64,000 nt of DNA, taken from assembly GCA_037349315.1 (NCBI GenBank), contig JBAIAC010000260.1:62001-126000 (forward strand). Direction: 5' to 3'. Source of the stretch: Chelydra serpentina (Eukaryota > Chordata > Testudines > Chelydridae). A program made the position numbers and the translations under genes. Positions 10,008-21,461 of the stretch are shown piece by piece. Position 1 is the stretch's first letter. Each line of letters starts with the position of its first letter. The notes below the pieces were generated by a model. It ran no database searches. It had not been told where the DNA came from and saw only the letters and a program-made list of their open reading frames with translations.

Positions 10008-10316
10008 GTGGGATACCGGGAGGAAGCACAAGTAGGTGAGTGCAAGAGGGGAGGGCTCCTGCCCCATACTGGGACAGCAGGACAATCGATGAGTTATCTT
10101 AAATGCCTATACACAAATGCAAGAAGCCTGGGGAACAAGCAGGGAGAACTGGAAGTCCTGGCACAGTCAAGGAATTATGATGTAATTGGAATAACAGAGA
10201 CTTGGTGGGATAACTCACACGACTGGAGTACTGTCATGGATGGATATAAACTATTCAGGAAGGATAGGCAGGGCAGAAAAGGTGGGGGAGTTGCTTTGTA
10301 TCTAAGAGCTGTATGA
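10008..10316 (+). pseudogene. CR1 ORF2, N-terminal endonuclease fragment
   Basis: The first segment of the polyprotein encodes the start of an APE-type endonuclease, with the TNARSLGNK and ITETWWD motifs expected at the catalytic N-terminus. The frame then stops: the following bases encode the next part of the endonuclease in another frame, so a small net indel near 10305-10312 has broken ORF2. The rest continues at 10381-10926. Confidence 0.85.
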
Positions 10317-10926
10317 CTGCTCAGAGCTCCAGTATGAAACTGCAGAAAAACCTGAGAGTCTCTGGATTAAATGTAGAAGTGTGAGCAACAAGGGTAATGT
10401 CGTGGTGGGAGTCTGCTACAGACCACCAGACCAGGGGGATGAGGTGGATGAGGCTTTCTTCCAGCAACTAAGAGAAGTCACTAGATCACAGGCCCTGGTT
10501 CTCATGGGTGACTTTAATCACCCCGATATCTGCTGGGAGAGCAATACAGTGGTCCACAGACAATCCAGGATGTTTTTTGAAAGTGTAGGGGACAATTTCC
10601 TGGTGCAAGTGCTGGAGGAACCAACTAGGGGAAAAGCTCTTCTTGACCTGCTGCTCACAAACAGGGGAGAAATAGTAGAGGAAGCAATAGTGGATGGGAA
10701 CCTGGGAGGCAGTGACCATGAGATGGTTGAGTTCAGGATCCTGACACAAGGAAGAAAGGAGAGCAGTAGAATACAGAGCCTGGACTTCAGGAAAGCAGAC
10801 TTTGACTCCCTCAGGGAACTGATGGGCAAGGTCCCCTGGGAGAATAACATGAGGGAGAAAGGAGTCGAGGAAAACTGGCTGTATTTTAAAGAAACCTTAT
10901 TGAGGTTGCAGGAACAAACCATCCCG
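10317..10926 (+). pseudogene. CR1 ORF2, C-terminal endonuclease fragment
   Basis: Continues the APE endonuclease with the [14 protein letters not shown] and SDHEMVEF motifs that carry late catalytic Asp/His residues. The coding sense resumes directly after the frameshift and ends at the LTR insertion at 10931, between EQTIPM and the reverse transcriptase linker. Every expected endonuclease motif is visible; only the frame and the insertion disable it. Confidence 0.85.
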
Positions 10927-10930
10927 ATGT

Positions 10931-11475
10931 TGTTACAAATTATTTCTTTTAGGACACGTATAGTTAATACGAATTACTCCTGGTAGGACACGTACAGTTT
11001 GCTCTAGGCTGAGGCTTTCAAATAAAGATCAGTCTGCAGAGAATTTTTAAAAGCTAATAAATTTATTACATTTGCAAATGTGGTATTGTCTGTTAAGCAG
11101 CACGAGACAATGATTACAGAATACACAAAGGTTATATACTATTGGCAAAGCATGTTGTCTGCGTGCATCGGGGGCTTACACCAATAAACGAGCCTTTCCC
11201 TTATTTATGGCCAATCCCTTATGGTTACGACCCCGTGCACACAGGCCGAAGCCGCAACATCCTTAGGCAGGCAGCAACAGGCTGACACAGCAATTAAGAG
11301 ACAAGCAATACATTTTTATATTTAGTGTTCATTGTTTTCCCTTATCGTAGACTGACTTCAGATGTTCCCTCTGGAGGCGTTGCCCCCCCTCCTCCTTAGT
11401 ACATGGTGTGCTCGCCTTTGGCTAATGGTGGCAGGAGCCTCAAAATGGAGTCACATATGCTAACTTCCCTTAACA
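10931..11475 (-). mobile_element. Solo ERV LTR inserted in CR1 ORF2
   Basis: Termini are TGTTA and TAACA, flanked by a perfect 4-bp duplication ATGT at 10927-10930 and 11476-11479. On the minus strand a TATA-like box lies at 11131-11138 and an AATAAA signal at 11062-11067, in the right order. The uninterrupted target is visible in the CR1 at 17085-19127. A 4-bp duplication suits gammaretrovirus-like (ERV1) families. No internal viral genes are present. Confidence 0.92.
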
Positions 11476-13404
11476 ATGTGTAGAAAGAAAAGTAAATATG
11501 GCAGGCGACCAGCTTGGCTTAACAGTGAAATCCTTGCTCGTCTTAAACACAAAAAAGCAGCTTACAAGAAGTGGAAGATTGGACAAATGTCCAGGGAAGA
11601 GTATAAACATATTGTTCAGGCATGCAGGAGTGAAATTAGGAAGGCCAAATCACACTTGGAGTTGCAGCTAGTCGGAGATGTTAGGAGTAACAAGAAGGGT
11701 TTCTTCAGGTATGTGAGCAACAAGAAGAAGGTCAAGGAAAGTGTGGGCCCCTTGCTGAATGAGGGAGGGAACCTAGTGACAGAGGATGTGGAGAAAGCTA
11801 GTGTACTCAATGCTTTTTTTGCCTCTGTCTTCACAGACAAGGTCAGGTCCCAGGCGGCTGCACTCCGCAGCACGGTATGGGGAGGAGGTGACCAGCCCTC
11901 TGTGGAGAAAGAAGTAGTTCGGGACTATTTAGAAAAGCTGGACGAACACAAGTCCATGGGGCCGGATGCACTGCATCCGAGGGTGCTAAAGGAGTTGGCC
12001 GATGTGATTGCAGAGCCATTGGCCATTATCTTTGACAAATCATGGCAATCGGGGGAGGTCCCGGATGACTGGAAAAAAGCTAATGTAGTGCCCATCTTTA
12101 AAAAAGGGAAGAAGGAAGATCCGGGGAACTACAGGCCAGTCAGTCTCACCTCAGTCCCTGGAAAAATCAGGAAACAGGTCCTCAAGGAATCAATTCTGAA
12201 CCACTTAAAGGAGGGGAAAGTGATCAGGAACAGTCAGCATGGATTCACCAAGGGCAAGTCATGCCTGACTAACCTAATTGCCTTCTATGATGAGATAACT
12301 GGCTCTGTGGATGAGGGGAAAGCAGTGGATGTGCCATTTCTTGACTTTAGCAAAGCTTTTGATACCGTCTCCCACAGAGTTCTTGCCAGCAAGTTAAAGA
12401 AGTATGGGCTGGATGAATGGACGGTAAGGTGGATAGAAAACTGGCTGGATGGTCGTGCTCAACGGGTAGTGATCAATGGCTCCATGTCTAGTTGGCAGCC
12501 GGTATCAAGTGGAGTGCCCCAAGGGTCGGTGCTGGGGCCGGTTTTGTTCAATATCTTCATCAACGACCTGGAGGATGGTGTGGACTGCACCCTTAGCAAG
12601 TTTGCAGATGACACTAAACTGGGAGGAGTGGTTGATACACTGGAGGGTAGGGACAGGATACAGAGGGACCTAGAGAAATTAGAGGATTGGGCCAAAAGAA
12701 ATCTGATGAGGTTCAACAAGGACAAGTGCAGAGTCCTGCACTTAGGACAGAAGAATCCCATGCACTGCTACAGACTAGGGACCGAATGGCTGGGCAGCTG
12801 TTCTGCAGAAAAGGACCTAGGGGTTACGGTGGACGAAAAGCTGAATATGAGTCAACAGTGTGCCCTTGTTGCCAAGAAGGCTATCGGCATTTTGGGCTGT
12901 ATAAGTAGGGGCATTGCCAGCAGATCGAGGGACGTGATTATTCCCCTCTATTCGGCACTGGTGAGGCCTCATTTGGAGTACTGTGTCCAGTTTTGGGCCC
13001 CACACTACAAAAAGGATGTGGATAAATTGGAAAGAGTCCAACGGAGGGCAACAAAAATGATTAGGGGGCTGGAGCACATGACATATGAGGAGAGGCTGAG
13101 GGAACTGGGATTGTTTAGCCTGCAGAAGAGAAGAGTGAGGGGGGATTTGATAGCTGCTTTCAACTACCTGAAAGGGGGTTCCAAAGAGGATGGATCTAGA
13201 CTGTTCTCAGTGGTAGAAGATGACAGAACAAGGAGTAATGGTCTCAAGTTGCAAAGGGGGAGGTTTAGGTTGGATATTAGGAAAAACTTTTTCACTAGTA
13301 GGGTGGTGAAGCACTGGAATGGGTTACCTAGGGAGGTGGTGGAATCTCCTTCCTTAGAGGTTTTTAAGATCAGGCTTGACAAAGCCCTGGCTGGGATGAT
13401 CTAG
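11476..13404 (+). CDS. CR1 ORF2, reverse transcriptase part (C-terminal 642 residues)
   Basis: An open frame downstream of the LTR. Motifs in order: [18 protein letters not shown] with Asp290, [10 protein letters not shown], and FADD with Asp378/Asp379 (the usual YADD as FADD, which is common in CR1), followed by a C-terminal domain. The first ATG is formed by the target duplication itself and is unlikely to be a real start; in the intact element this part is translated from the upstream endonuclease. It differs by only a few residues from the copy at 17171-19168, implying recent activity of the family. Confidence 0.9.
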   Translation: MCRKKSKYGRRPAWLNSEILARLKHKKAAYKKWKIGQMSREEYKHIVQACRSEIRKAKSHLELQLVGDVRSNKKGFFRYVSNKKKVKESVGPLLNEGGNLVTEDVEKASVLNAFFASVFTDKVRSQAAALRSTVWGGGDQPSVEKEVVRDYLEKLDEHKSMGPDALHPRVLKELADVIAEPLAIIFDKSWQSGEVPDDWKKANVVPIFKKGKKEDPGNYRPVSLTSVPGKIRKQVLKESILNHLKEGKVIRNSQHGFTKGKSCLTNLIAFYDEITGSVDEGKAVDVPFLDFSKAFDTVSHRVLASKLKKYGLDEWTVRWIENWLDGRAQRVVINGSMSSWQPVSSGVPQGSVLGPVLFNIFINDLEDGVDCTLSKFADDTKLGGVVDTLEGRDRIQRDLEKLEDWAKRNLMRFNKDKCRVLHLGQKNPMHCYRLGTEWLGSCSAEKDLGVTVDEKLNMSQQCALVAKKAIGILGCISRGIASRSRDVIIPLYSALVRPHLEYCVQFWAPHYKKDVDKLERVQRRATKMIRGLEHMTYEERLRELGLFSLQKRRVRGDLIAAFNYLKGGSKEDGSRLFSVVEDDRTRSNGLKLQRGRFRLDIRKNFFTSRVVKHWNGLPREVVESPSLEVFKIRLDKALAGMI

Positions 13405-13491
13405 TTGGGGTTGGTCCTGCTTTGAGCAGGGGGTTGGACTAGATGACCTCCTGAGGTCCCTTCCAACCCTGAGATTCTATGATTCTATGAC

Positions 13492-14430
13492 TGAGAGAAA
13501 TGGAGAGTTCCAACTGTTGTCATTTTAGTTTCTTATTGTTCCTTTCTCTGTTTTGTGTGTTGGCCTTTCTATTATATCAGGGTATGACTGTGTAGCTCAA
13601 TGCATGTGTGACAAAAGCTCATTGGTACCAATTGGCAAAGGAGTCACTGTTATGCACGAGGAACTCCTGTCTCAGACCTGACAAACTCACCACACCCAGT
13701 ACCCTGATTTGATTATATTTATCCAGGGAGCATAGCAGTGAGATCTCTCCTGAAACTTGCAAATTATTGTTACTCTTAATCACTGCAAGAGTGTGTATGA
13801 GTCATATTGAAGGAGTAATGTAAGTACATGGATAATTATGCTCATATGGTATTGTCATGAAAGTGAGTCACCCCAATCATAGGTCTTGGTGGGGACGACA
13901 CATTCAAGTGGGAGTGAATTGTCCCCCATCCCTTGCTAGGCAGTTTGGCGATGTCTTGCTCCATTGTCAACCTTTGCACCACACCAGAAAAGCCGACGGA
14001 CAACTATCAAAGACAAACTATAGACATGGAAACCCTGTGGCAGTGACAAGGACAATATGACAATGAGGAGATCGTCCTGTCTGTGAATGTAGACAAAAGA
14101 CTGATTCAGTTTATAACAGGGTGGAGAGAAACTAACGACCAGTGGTGCTTCTTGAAAGGCAGGGCTCTGGCTCCTAGGGACTAGCAATCACTACACTAGC
14201 CCGTCACCTCACACTTCAATCTACCTGGATAGGGAAGGTACCTATTAAACAGTGTAGGTTGCATTGTGTGATTGTTTTGTGTGTAACTCTCTTTCCATCA
14301 CTCACGTTTGTTTCGGTTTAAATCTCTCTCCCTTGTTCAATACATTTCCCTTTGTTCAGTAACGGTACTCAAGTGCTGTGTGTGACACACGAGCAGCGGG
14401 CTACAGCACAATTGGTAACCTGGGCTACAC
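13492..14430. other. AT-richer intergenic stretch, no feature resolved
   Basis: The composition differs from the surrounding GC-rich DNA. The block from 14220 to 14410 has LTR-like features (a T-rich 3' part with a CAATACATTT signal) but I find no termini. No tRNA or coding gene is supported. Confidence 0.35.
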
Positions 14431-14434
14431 CATT

Positions 14435-14515
14435 GATTTGACCACTCTTGGAAGACAGGACACTGGGCTAGATGGACCCTTGGTCTGACCCAGTCTGGCT
14501 GTTCTTGTGTTTTCT
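14435..14515 (+). mobile_element. CR1 3'-end fragment, distinct subfamily
   Basis: The sequence GGGCTAGATGGACCCTTGG and the following CTGACCCAGTCTGGC is the 3' end of a CR1 subfamily different from the elements at 8852 and 17085. Only about 80 bases remain. Confidence 0.65.
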
Positions 14516-15210
14516 GTACAGGAGTGAGGCACTTACAGAGCAGAAATGGGGGGAGGGGCTCTACATTTAATCAGTGTTAAAGAGAAATGTGTTCACACAC
14601 CGTGAGACTCGATGTACGGAAGAAATAACAAGGGATCCCCAGCTCCTTCCCCCAAGTCTTAATGGGGATTAGCTGCCAACAGCTGCGGCTGCAGCTCGGA
14701 GGGGAGCGGTATCAGGTCTCTGCCTGTGGGTGCAGCCCACCCCCTGGTTCTCCTGGGGCAGAGGGTGAGTGGCCGGGCAGGGCTGCACCGGCTGGGGGCT
14801 GAGCTCTGAACAGGGATCTAAGGACTCTGCACCGGTCTCCAGTGGGGGTCGAGGATGCTGAAGCAGGGGAAACTCAGTGTCACAATCAGCAAGATTCAAA
14901 GCTGCTTGGGGGTGGAGAGGAGGGGGATCATTGTGTTAGATTTTCAGTGCATCCCTTTAACTACTCACCCACGACAACCTGGCAGCCCCCAGCTTTCTCC
15001 CAGCGCTGTGTTGTGTTCTCTGTGGAAAGGGGCTTCTAGGAACTGGTATTTCCAGCTGCATTAAAGAATCATAGAGGAGAAGGAAGAGATAAAGTCTTAG
15101 AAAAGTCTGTGTGTGTTAGAGGGGTGGGAGGGTGTCCAGAAATCAGTTTGCTCCACTTTCTTTTCTCTGGGATTTCCTTCAGAAAAGTTGAAGCAGGGAG
15201 CAAAATCACC

Positions 15211-15283
15211 TGCCCTCTCTGAGGCTTGAATTCAGGGCCTGTAGATTAGGAGGCTGACACGCTGCCAACTGTACTTAGAAGGC
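15211..15283 (-). pseudogene. Elongator tRNA-Met-bodied locus with CCT anticodon
   Basis: The acceptor (GCCTTCT/AGAGGGC, all seven pairs including G-U), the D arm and the AGAGGGCA end match elongator tRNA-Met. The loop reads CTCCTAA, so the anticodon is CCT (Arg AGG) instead of CAT, and the anticodon stem has three mismatches. A TTTT follows downstream on this strand at 15202-15205. Probably a pseudogene, but its acceptor and promoter boxes are kept. Confidence 0.75.
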
Positions 15284-15849
15284 TGTGAAAGGCTTTTGGC
15301 TAAGTGCATGTAGGACCCTCCTGCAGCAGTGACTGGGGCAGGGAAGGAGCCAGGGACGTGCTGGGAGAAGCAGGAAGATCTGGTGCCCAGAGGCCTGTCC
15401 TGGCAGCTTTCTGAGCACCAAACTAACCAACTCGCCCTGCCAGTGAGCAACCCACATGGGACTAAGAGCAGTACTAGGGGCTTTCTCCTTGCCACTTCTG
15501 CTGGCTTGGCCACGCATCTTGGAGGCCTTTCTAGAACACAATTTGGAACTGAGTTGGGAAAACCAGTTTCAAAACAGGAAGCTCAGGTTTAGATTCATTT
15601 ATTGATAATATTAAGTAATCCTTCCATCCTAGTGTCACAATCAATATAAGTGCTTCAGCGTTATGGTTTTCCACAGGGAAAACGTAACTTCTCTCCAAAG
15701 GGAGTTGAGAGAAAACACTTTCCAGAGTCCAAGAGAGAGAAGGCAGGTGAGGGCCAGAGCTTGTAGTAGAGCAGCTTCTGTTGGTGAGGGCAAGTTTTGG
15801 AGCTAACCCAGAACTCTTCTTCAGCTCTGTATAGCCCCAAAGTTTGTCT

Positions 15850-16285
15850 CTTCCACAAGAACGGTCCTGCTGGGTCAGACCAAAGGTCCATATACCCCAC
15901 TATCCTGTCTTTTAACAGTGGTCAATGCCAGGCGCCCCAAAGGGAATGAACAGAACAGGTAATCATCAAGTGATCCATCCCCTTGCCCATTCCCGTCTTC
16001 TGGCAAAGAGAGGATAGAGACACCATCCCTACCCATGCTGGATAATAGCTATTGATGGACCCATTCTCCATGAACTTATCTAGTCCAGTTTTGAACCCTG
16101 TTCTAGTCTTGGCCTTTACAACATCCTCTGGCAAAGAGTTCCACAGGTTGTCTGTGCTTTGTGTGAATACTTCCTTTTGTTCTTTTCAAACCTGCAGCCT
16201 ATTCATTTCATTTGGTGACCCCTAGTTTTTGCGTTATGAGAAGGAGTAAATAACACTCCCAACCTTGGTCCTTTAAAAGATATTA
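15850..16285 (-). mobile_element. CR1 3' fragment, antisense
   Basis: The plus strand reads the complement of a CR1 3' region: TCAGACCAAAGGTCCATATA, AGTTCCACAGGTTGTCTGTG, and the C-terminal coding part near 16140-16250. The coding sense is broken. It is an old copy compared with 8852 and 17085. Confidence 0.75.
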
Positions 16286-16420
16286 TGTGACACCTCCCAC
16301 CTCCCCACTCCTTGTCTCTCATGTCCTGGGACCAACATGGATACACCAACACTGCAAACAACAAGGTTCAAAGTCAATGCACATGGAAGAAGCATCTTGT
16401 GTTTCATTCCTTGTGTCCTG

Positions 16421-16994
16421 GTCCCACCCTGTGGCCATTTCCTTTCCCTCCTTTCTGTTACAAGCTTTGGTGTTTTGCACAGAAACATTATTTCCACAGG
16501 AGAGACCCAGGAGTGGGGGCTGCATTCCTGTACCAAACCGTCACTAGAAGGGGGCAGACAAAGGCCTTTAAGATGAGGCATCAGTCACTGTCAAAAAATC
16601 ATCTCCCTCCTGCAGGTCACGGGCAGCCTGAGTTTGTTCCATATCCTCCTGGAGTCTGGGGGCTGGACTCAGCACTATCCAGCCCCTCTGTGTGTAGCAG
16701 GAACAAACACAAACCTTGTCTTTGAAACAAGCTGTTCCCGTCCTTCTCAGGGAAGATTTTCTGTGATTGAAGTTGAGCTTCAGTTCCCCTCTCCTAGGGG
16801 CGGGTTGCGTGTGGGGCCAGCTCCCAATCGGATCTGTTGTCACCTTTGCCCCCTTTCAGTCACTCTGGGATGGTAACTCTGTTCCCAGCTGTCAGGCAGC
16901 CTCCAGCCCATCCGCCCTGCTTATGAGCTCCATGGTCAGGTGTCACCACCTTTGCTAGCACCCATAGTATGCGGGAAAGGTTCTCCCACCAGGT
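16421..16994. repeat. Module D copy 2 with empty LTR site
   Basis: Direct copy of 7363-7572 plus 8264-8627. It lacks the 686-bp LTR, so the joint near 16618-16640 is the pre-insertion state. Gene frames here are not conserved. Confidence 0.8.
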
Positions 16995-17066
16995 GCATTG
17001 GTGGTATAGTGGTGAGCATAGCTGCCTTCCAAGCAGCTGACCTGGGTTCGATTCCCAGCCAATGCA
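16995..17066 (+). tRNA. tRNA-Gly(TCC)
   Basis: A complete 72-nt cloverleaf: acceptor GCATTGG/CCAATGC, D arm with GGTATAGTGGTGAGC, anticodon loop CTTCCAA (TCC) and T arm GGTTCGATTCC, with all stems paired. A TTTT Pol III terminator follows at 17075-17078. It decodes GGA/GGG. This is the cleaner of the two Gly genes in the window and likely functional. A truncated CR1 sits directly behind the terminator on the other strand. Confidence 0.95.
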
Positions 17067-17084
17067 ATAATCGCTTTTCTCTTT

Positions 17085-19127
17085 TCATAGAATCATAGAA
17101 TCTCAGGGTTGGAAGGGACCTCAGGAGGTCATCTAGTCCAACCCCCTGCTCAAAGCAGGACCAACCCCAACTAGATCATCCCAGCCAGGGCTTTGTCAAG
17201 CCTGACCTTAAAAACCTCCAAGGAAGGAGACTCCACCACCTCCCTAGGTAACCCATTCCAGTGCTTCACCACCCTACTAGTGAAAAAGTTTTTCCTAATA
17301 TCCAACCTAAACCTCCCCCTCTGCAACTTGAGACCATTACTCCTTGTTCTGTCATCTTCTACCACTGAGAACAGTCTAGATCCAGCCTCTTTGGAACCCC
17401 CTTTTAGGTAGTTGAAGGCAGCTATCAAATCCCCCCTCACTCTTCTCTTCTGCAGGCTAAACAATCTCAGTTCCCTCAGCCTCTCCTCATAAGTCATGTG
17501 CTCCAGCCCCCTAATCATTTTTGTTGCCCTCCGTTGGACTCTTTCCAATTTATCCACATCCTTCTTGTAGTGTGGGGCCCAAAACTGGACACAGTACTCC
17601 AAATGAGGCCTCACCAGTGCCGAATAGAGGGGAATAATCACGTCCCTCGATCTGCTGGAAATGCCCCTACTTATACAGCCCAAAATGCCGTTAGCCTTCT
17701 TGGCAACAAGGGCACACTGTTGACTCATATTCAGCTTTTCGTCCACTGTAACCCCTAGGTCCTTTTCTGCAGAACAGCTGCCCAGCCATTCGGTCCCTAG
17801 TCTGTAGCAGTGCATGGGATTCTTCCGTCCTAAGTGCAGGACTCTGCACTTGTCCTTGTTGAACCTCATCAGATTTCTTTTGGCCCAATCCTCTAATTTG
17901 TCTAGGTCCCTCTGTATCCTATCCCTACCCTCCAGCGTATCAACCACTCCTCCCAGTTTAGCGTCATCTGCAAACTTGCTAAGGGTGCAGTCCACACCAT
18001 CCTCCAGGTCGTTGATGAAGATATTGAACAAAACCGGCCCCAGCACCGACCCTTGGGGCACTCCACTTGATACCGGCTGCCAACTAGACATGGAGCCATT
18101 GATCACTACCCGTTGAGCACGACCATCCAGCCAGTTTTCTATCCACCTTACCGTCCATTCATCCAGCCCATACTTCTTTAACTTGCTGGCAAGAACGCTG
18201 TGCGAGACTGTATCAAAAGCTTTGCTAAAGTCAAGAAATAGCACATCCACTGCTTTCCCCTCATCCACAGAGCCAGTTATCTCATCATAGAAGGCAATTA
18301 GGTTAGTCAGGCATGACTTGCCCTTGGTGAATCCATGCTGACTGTTTCTGATCACTTTCCCCTCCTTTAAGTGGTTCAAAATTGATTCCTTGAGGACCTG
18401 TTCCATGATTTTTCCAGGGATTGAGGTGAGACTGACTGGCCTGTAGTTCCCCAGATCTTCCTTCTTCCCTTTTTTAAAGATGGGCACTACATTAGCTTTT
18501 TTCCAGTCATCCGGGACCTCCCCCGATTGCCATGATTTGTCAAAGATAATGGCCAATGGCTCTGCAATCACATCGGCCAACTCCTTTAGCACCCTCGGAT
18601 GCAGTGCATCCGGCCCCATGGACTTGTGTTCGTCCAGCTTTTCTAAATAGTCCCGAACTACTTCTTTCTCCACAGAGGGCTGGTCACCTCCTCCCCATAC
18701 CGTGCTGCGGAGTGCAGCCATCTGGGAGCTGCCCTTGTCTGTGAAGACAGAGGCAAAAAAAGCATTGAGTACACTAGCTTTCTCCACATCCTCTGTCACA
18801 AGGTTCCCTCCCTCATTCAGCAAGGGGCCCACACGTTCCTTGACTTTCTTCTTGTTGCTAACATACCTGAAGAAACCCTTCTTGTTACTCCTAACATCTC
18901 CAGCTAGCTGCAACTCCAAGTGTGATTTGGCCTTCCTAATTTCACTCCTGCATGCCTGAACAATACTTTTATACTCCTCCCTGGTCATTTGTCCAATCTT
19001 CCACTTCTTGTAAGCTGCTTTTTTGTGTTTAAGACGAGCAAGGATTTCACTGTTAAGCCAAGCTGGTCGCCTGCCATATTTACTTTTCTTTCTACACATC
19101 GGGATGGTTTGTTCCTGCAACCTCAAG
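17085..19127 (-). mobile_element. 5'-truncated CR1 LINE with open RT
   Basis: It starts at the CR1 3' end (TCATAGAATCATAGAATCTC on the plus strand) and runs to just past the endonuclease/RT junction, where it is truncated, as is usual for CR1 insertions. Sequence is almost the same as the element at 8852-13491. It inserted between a Gly tRNA and its downstream flank (compare 8700-8850). Confidence 0.92.
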
Positions 19128-19168
19128 GTTGTTAGTACCTTGTCTGGAAGTGGTTTAATTTCAGTCAC
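17171..19168 (-). CDS. CR1 reverse transcriptase, 5'-truncated ORF2
   Basis: A 665-residue open frame whose first about 14 residues come from flanking DNA. From residue 24 onward it matches 11476-13404. The RT motifs [19 protein letters not shown] and FADD (residues 399-402) are intact. The endonuclease is missing, so it cannot nick target DNA by itself. The uninterrupted sequence across the [10 protein letters not shown] joint shows the original form of the site where the LTR entered the other copy. Confidence 0.9.
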   Translation of the reverse strand: MTEIKPLPDKVLTTLRLQEQTIPMCRKKSKYGRRPAWLNSEILARLKHKKAAYKKWKIGQMTREEYKSIVQACRSEIRKAKSHLELQLAGDVRSNKKGFFRYVSNKKKVKERVGPLLNEGGNLVTEDVEKASVLNAFFASVFTDKGSSQMAALRSTVWGGGDQPSVEKEVVRDYLEKLDEHKSMGPDALHPRVLKELADVIAEPLAIIFDKSWQSGEVPDDWKKANVVPIFKKGKKEDLGNYRPVSLTSIPGKIMEQVLKESILNHLKEGKVIRNSQHGFTKGKSCLTNLIAFYDEITGSVDEGKAVDVLFLDFSKAFDTVSHSVLASKLKKYGLDEWTVRWIENWLDGRAQRVVINGSMSSWQPVSSGVPQGSVLGPVLFNIFINDLEDGVDCTLSKFADDAKLGGVVDTLEGRDRIQRDLDKLEDWAKRNLMRFNKDKCRVLHLGRKNPMHCYRLGTEWLGSCSAEKDLGVTVDEKLNMSQQCALVAKKANGILGCISRGISSRSRDVIIPLYSALVRPHLEYCVQFWAPHYKKDVDKLERVQRRATKMIRGLEHMTYEERLRELRLFSLQKRRVRGDLIAAFNYLKGGSKEAGSRLFSVVEDDRTRSNGLKLQRGRFRLDIRKNFFTSRVVKHWNGLPREVVESPSLEVFKVRLDKALAGMI

Positions 19169-19289
19169 ATTGTGTTAGAATCACATTATCAATAGAATGA
19201 GACAATAAATGTTTCAAAGCCCAGCCGGTCACGCAGGTTACACAGGATGGAGACATACAAGGGGCTGGGATGTATCATCGGAGAAAGAA

Positions 19290-20780
19290 CATTTGGAAAC
19301 CTGCATCTCCCGTCCCCTTCCCTTCACTGTTATGATTCCAGCTGTGTGCGATGTTTGCATGATGTTCCTGCGTGATGGAGAAATAAAGTTTTGGGTCAGT
19401 TTTTGCTCCTGCAGATTCCTTTGCTGTTACAATTACAATGACATGAACTAAAGGGAGGCAAAATAAAAATAAACCCAAAATTGCACTAGAGGTACGGAAA
19501 GAGAAGATCATGGTTAAGCCAAACACGTCAAAATACAAATGAATACTAAAGAGCGGGAGGGGAGAAGAGATCAGGAATGTCAAAATCCCTTTGATATTTG
19601 AACTCACGTTGCTAGAATCAAAGTTCAGACTTGACACTGTGGAAAACATACTACTGCCCGTCTCTCTGCACACCTGTGGTGAGCAACATCGAGTTGGGAC
19701 ACCTGTTCTGCTTCAATCATTTATTGTCTCACCGTGTTATCTTTCTCTTCCTTCTCCCCCCATTTCTCTTCTCCAGTGGCTCTGTCTTTCTCCTCTTGCT
19801 CCCTCTCCCCCTGCCCTGTCCCAGGGACTCTCACTCTACAGCGTTTAGGACAAGCCAGAGCTTCCATGTTCTGCACATGATCCTGTGTCAGGACGTGTGA
19901 CCCAGGTCAGAACCAGTCACCAGAACAAATTGACCCTTTCTGGGAAACTCCTCTGCCCACCCCCCAAATTACACCCCCACCACCACTAACGGGGGTGGGG
20001 TACTGCTCTGACTGAGAGGCCCCACAGGAAAAATTTCAGCACAAAGACAAATTTGTGGGAAATGTTGAGAAGTGACGAGCCCCCTTCCCCACCCCCCATC
20101 CCCAGAACTCTAGTGTCACCCCCATGGCAGCAGCCCAGGGAACCCAGTGGGATGGGGTTACAGAACACAAGGGGGGAGGCAGCAGGGGAGAGAGGGGACA
20201 GGGAGTCTCTCTTTTTCCTTCTCTCCACTTTCTCTCCTTCTCTTTCCTTCCAGGAAGGGCAGTCACAGCAGGGAGGGGTTTGTCTCATTGTAAGGGACCC
20301 GTGTCTGTCACGGGGGTCGTGGACGTGACGGATTCTGTGACTTGCTGCGACCTCCGTGACTTCTGCAGCAGCCGCTGTGGCTGACTCCAGGGCCGCCCAA
20401 GCAGCTGACTCTGGGGACCGCCCGAGCAGTGACCAATGGGGCTGGCCCTGGGGACCCCTTGACCAGTGGCCCCCGGCAGCACTCCTGGGGTGGCCGGAGC
20501 AGCAGCTGCCCCCTGGGGCTCCCCATTCCCCAGCAGCACCCGGAGTAGCACCGGGCCCTCGGGGCTGCTCCCCCGGCAGCTGGTCTCATTAGCCATCAAA
20601 TACATCGAAACGCTTCCACCTGCAAGTTGATTTAGCCCAGGACCTTCAGAGTCAGCAGCTGTTACCCCCCCCCCCCCCGAAGACTCTGCCTTTCCCCCCA
20701 TCCATCCTTCGTCCTTACGGCTGGTAAAAAGTGCTGGGGCCACGGCCCTCTCAGCCCCCCCGACACAGAGCCTGGCAGGC
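19290..20780. other. Mostly unassigned sequence
   Basis: From 19300 to 19990 the sequence is AT-richer with an AATAAA at 19380; 19990-20780 is GC-rich. An imperfect copy of a segment near 20590-20670 recurs in plus orientation near 34880-34985. No tRNA cloverleaf or coding domain is supported; open frames on both strands are unrelated to families I know. Confidence 0.35.
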
Positions 20781-20787
20781 AGCAGCA

Positions 20788-20788
<1 letters not shown>

Positions 20789-20832
<44 letters not shown>

Positions 20833-20833
20833 C
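20789..20833 (+). repeat. (TG)n(AG)n compound microsatellite
   Basis: A run of TG dinucleotides followed by AG dinucleotides ending at 20833. The TG part and its left flank recur at the right end of the window (63986-64000). Confidence 0.95.
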
Positions 20834-21378
20834 TGGTGTGCTGAGCTGAGCCAGTGAGGGCTAAATTTGGGGCTGTGCCCCTCCCCCTATCTCATTACTG
20901 GGGTGTCCCCCTCCCCCTGCCTCAGGACTGGTTGCTACCGTTGCTTCCAGCAGCTGTCTGAGCTTAGCGACAGCGTGCGACACACACACACAATCACACA
21001 CTCTCTGCCCCGCCACACACACTTCAGTGGGGAAGCAGCTGGCAATCTAGTAGGCTGCCCATGGAACAATGGGACAGAGAAACCTGCATCATGTGATGCT
21101 GCACCGGCCCATGAGCCATTGCAAACCCCTCCCAAAGCCCCCTGCGGCCGGTTGCACAGTGCGACAGCTACCCACAATGCACTGCTCTTTGGGGCGACGC
21201 AAGAGTTGCTAGAGTGGATGCGCTCTGGTGACACAAGGAGCAGAGTGTTTAATTGAAACCCTTCAACTAAAGCAGCGTAACTCTGTAGTGTGGACACAGC
21301 CTGAGAGTGAGACAAGACCGAGCTGCCCTTGACACCAAGGATACTCAGGGACAGAAACTAAAGAACCACAAGTTCCTC

Positions 21379-21461
21379 CGCAGTTGACAGGATTCGAACC
21401 TGTGCAGGGAAAACCCCAATGGATTTTGAGTCCATCGCCTTCACCTCTCGGCCACAACTAC
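21379..21461 (-). pseudogene. tRNA-Ser-bodied locus with CAA (Leu) anticodon
   Basis: The body (TGGCCGAG box, long variable arm, T arm GGTTCGAATCC) is that of tRNA-Ser. The anticodon loop reads CTCAAAA, anticodon CAA, where the duplicate at 38555 has CTCGAAA (CGA); a single G to A change. An extra T makes an internal TTTT in the variable arm, likely to stop Pol III early, and the acceptor has a U-G pair. It is probably inactive, but a seryl-tRNA with CAA would misread UUG because SerRS does not check the anticodon. Confidence 0.85.

Larger units (their letters stand above)
8852..13491 (+). mobile_element. Near full-length CR1 LINE, interrupted
   Basis: It contains ORF1, a split ORF2 and the CR1 3' end with GATTCTATGATTCTATGA. 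The 5' edge is set where similarity to the empty duplicate module (19285) stops, so it is approximate. Net of a 545-bp LTR insertion it is about 4.1 kb. ORF2 has a frameshift near 10310 and the LTR at 10931, so it is not autonomous, although its reverse transcriptase frame is still open and almost identical to the CR1 at 17085. Confidence 0.9.

Noticed and set aside
20590..20670. tRNA-like segment related to 34890-34985
   Set aside because: It contains GACTCTGAAGGTCC but no cloverleaf or B box can be folded.
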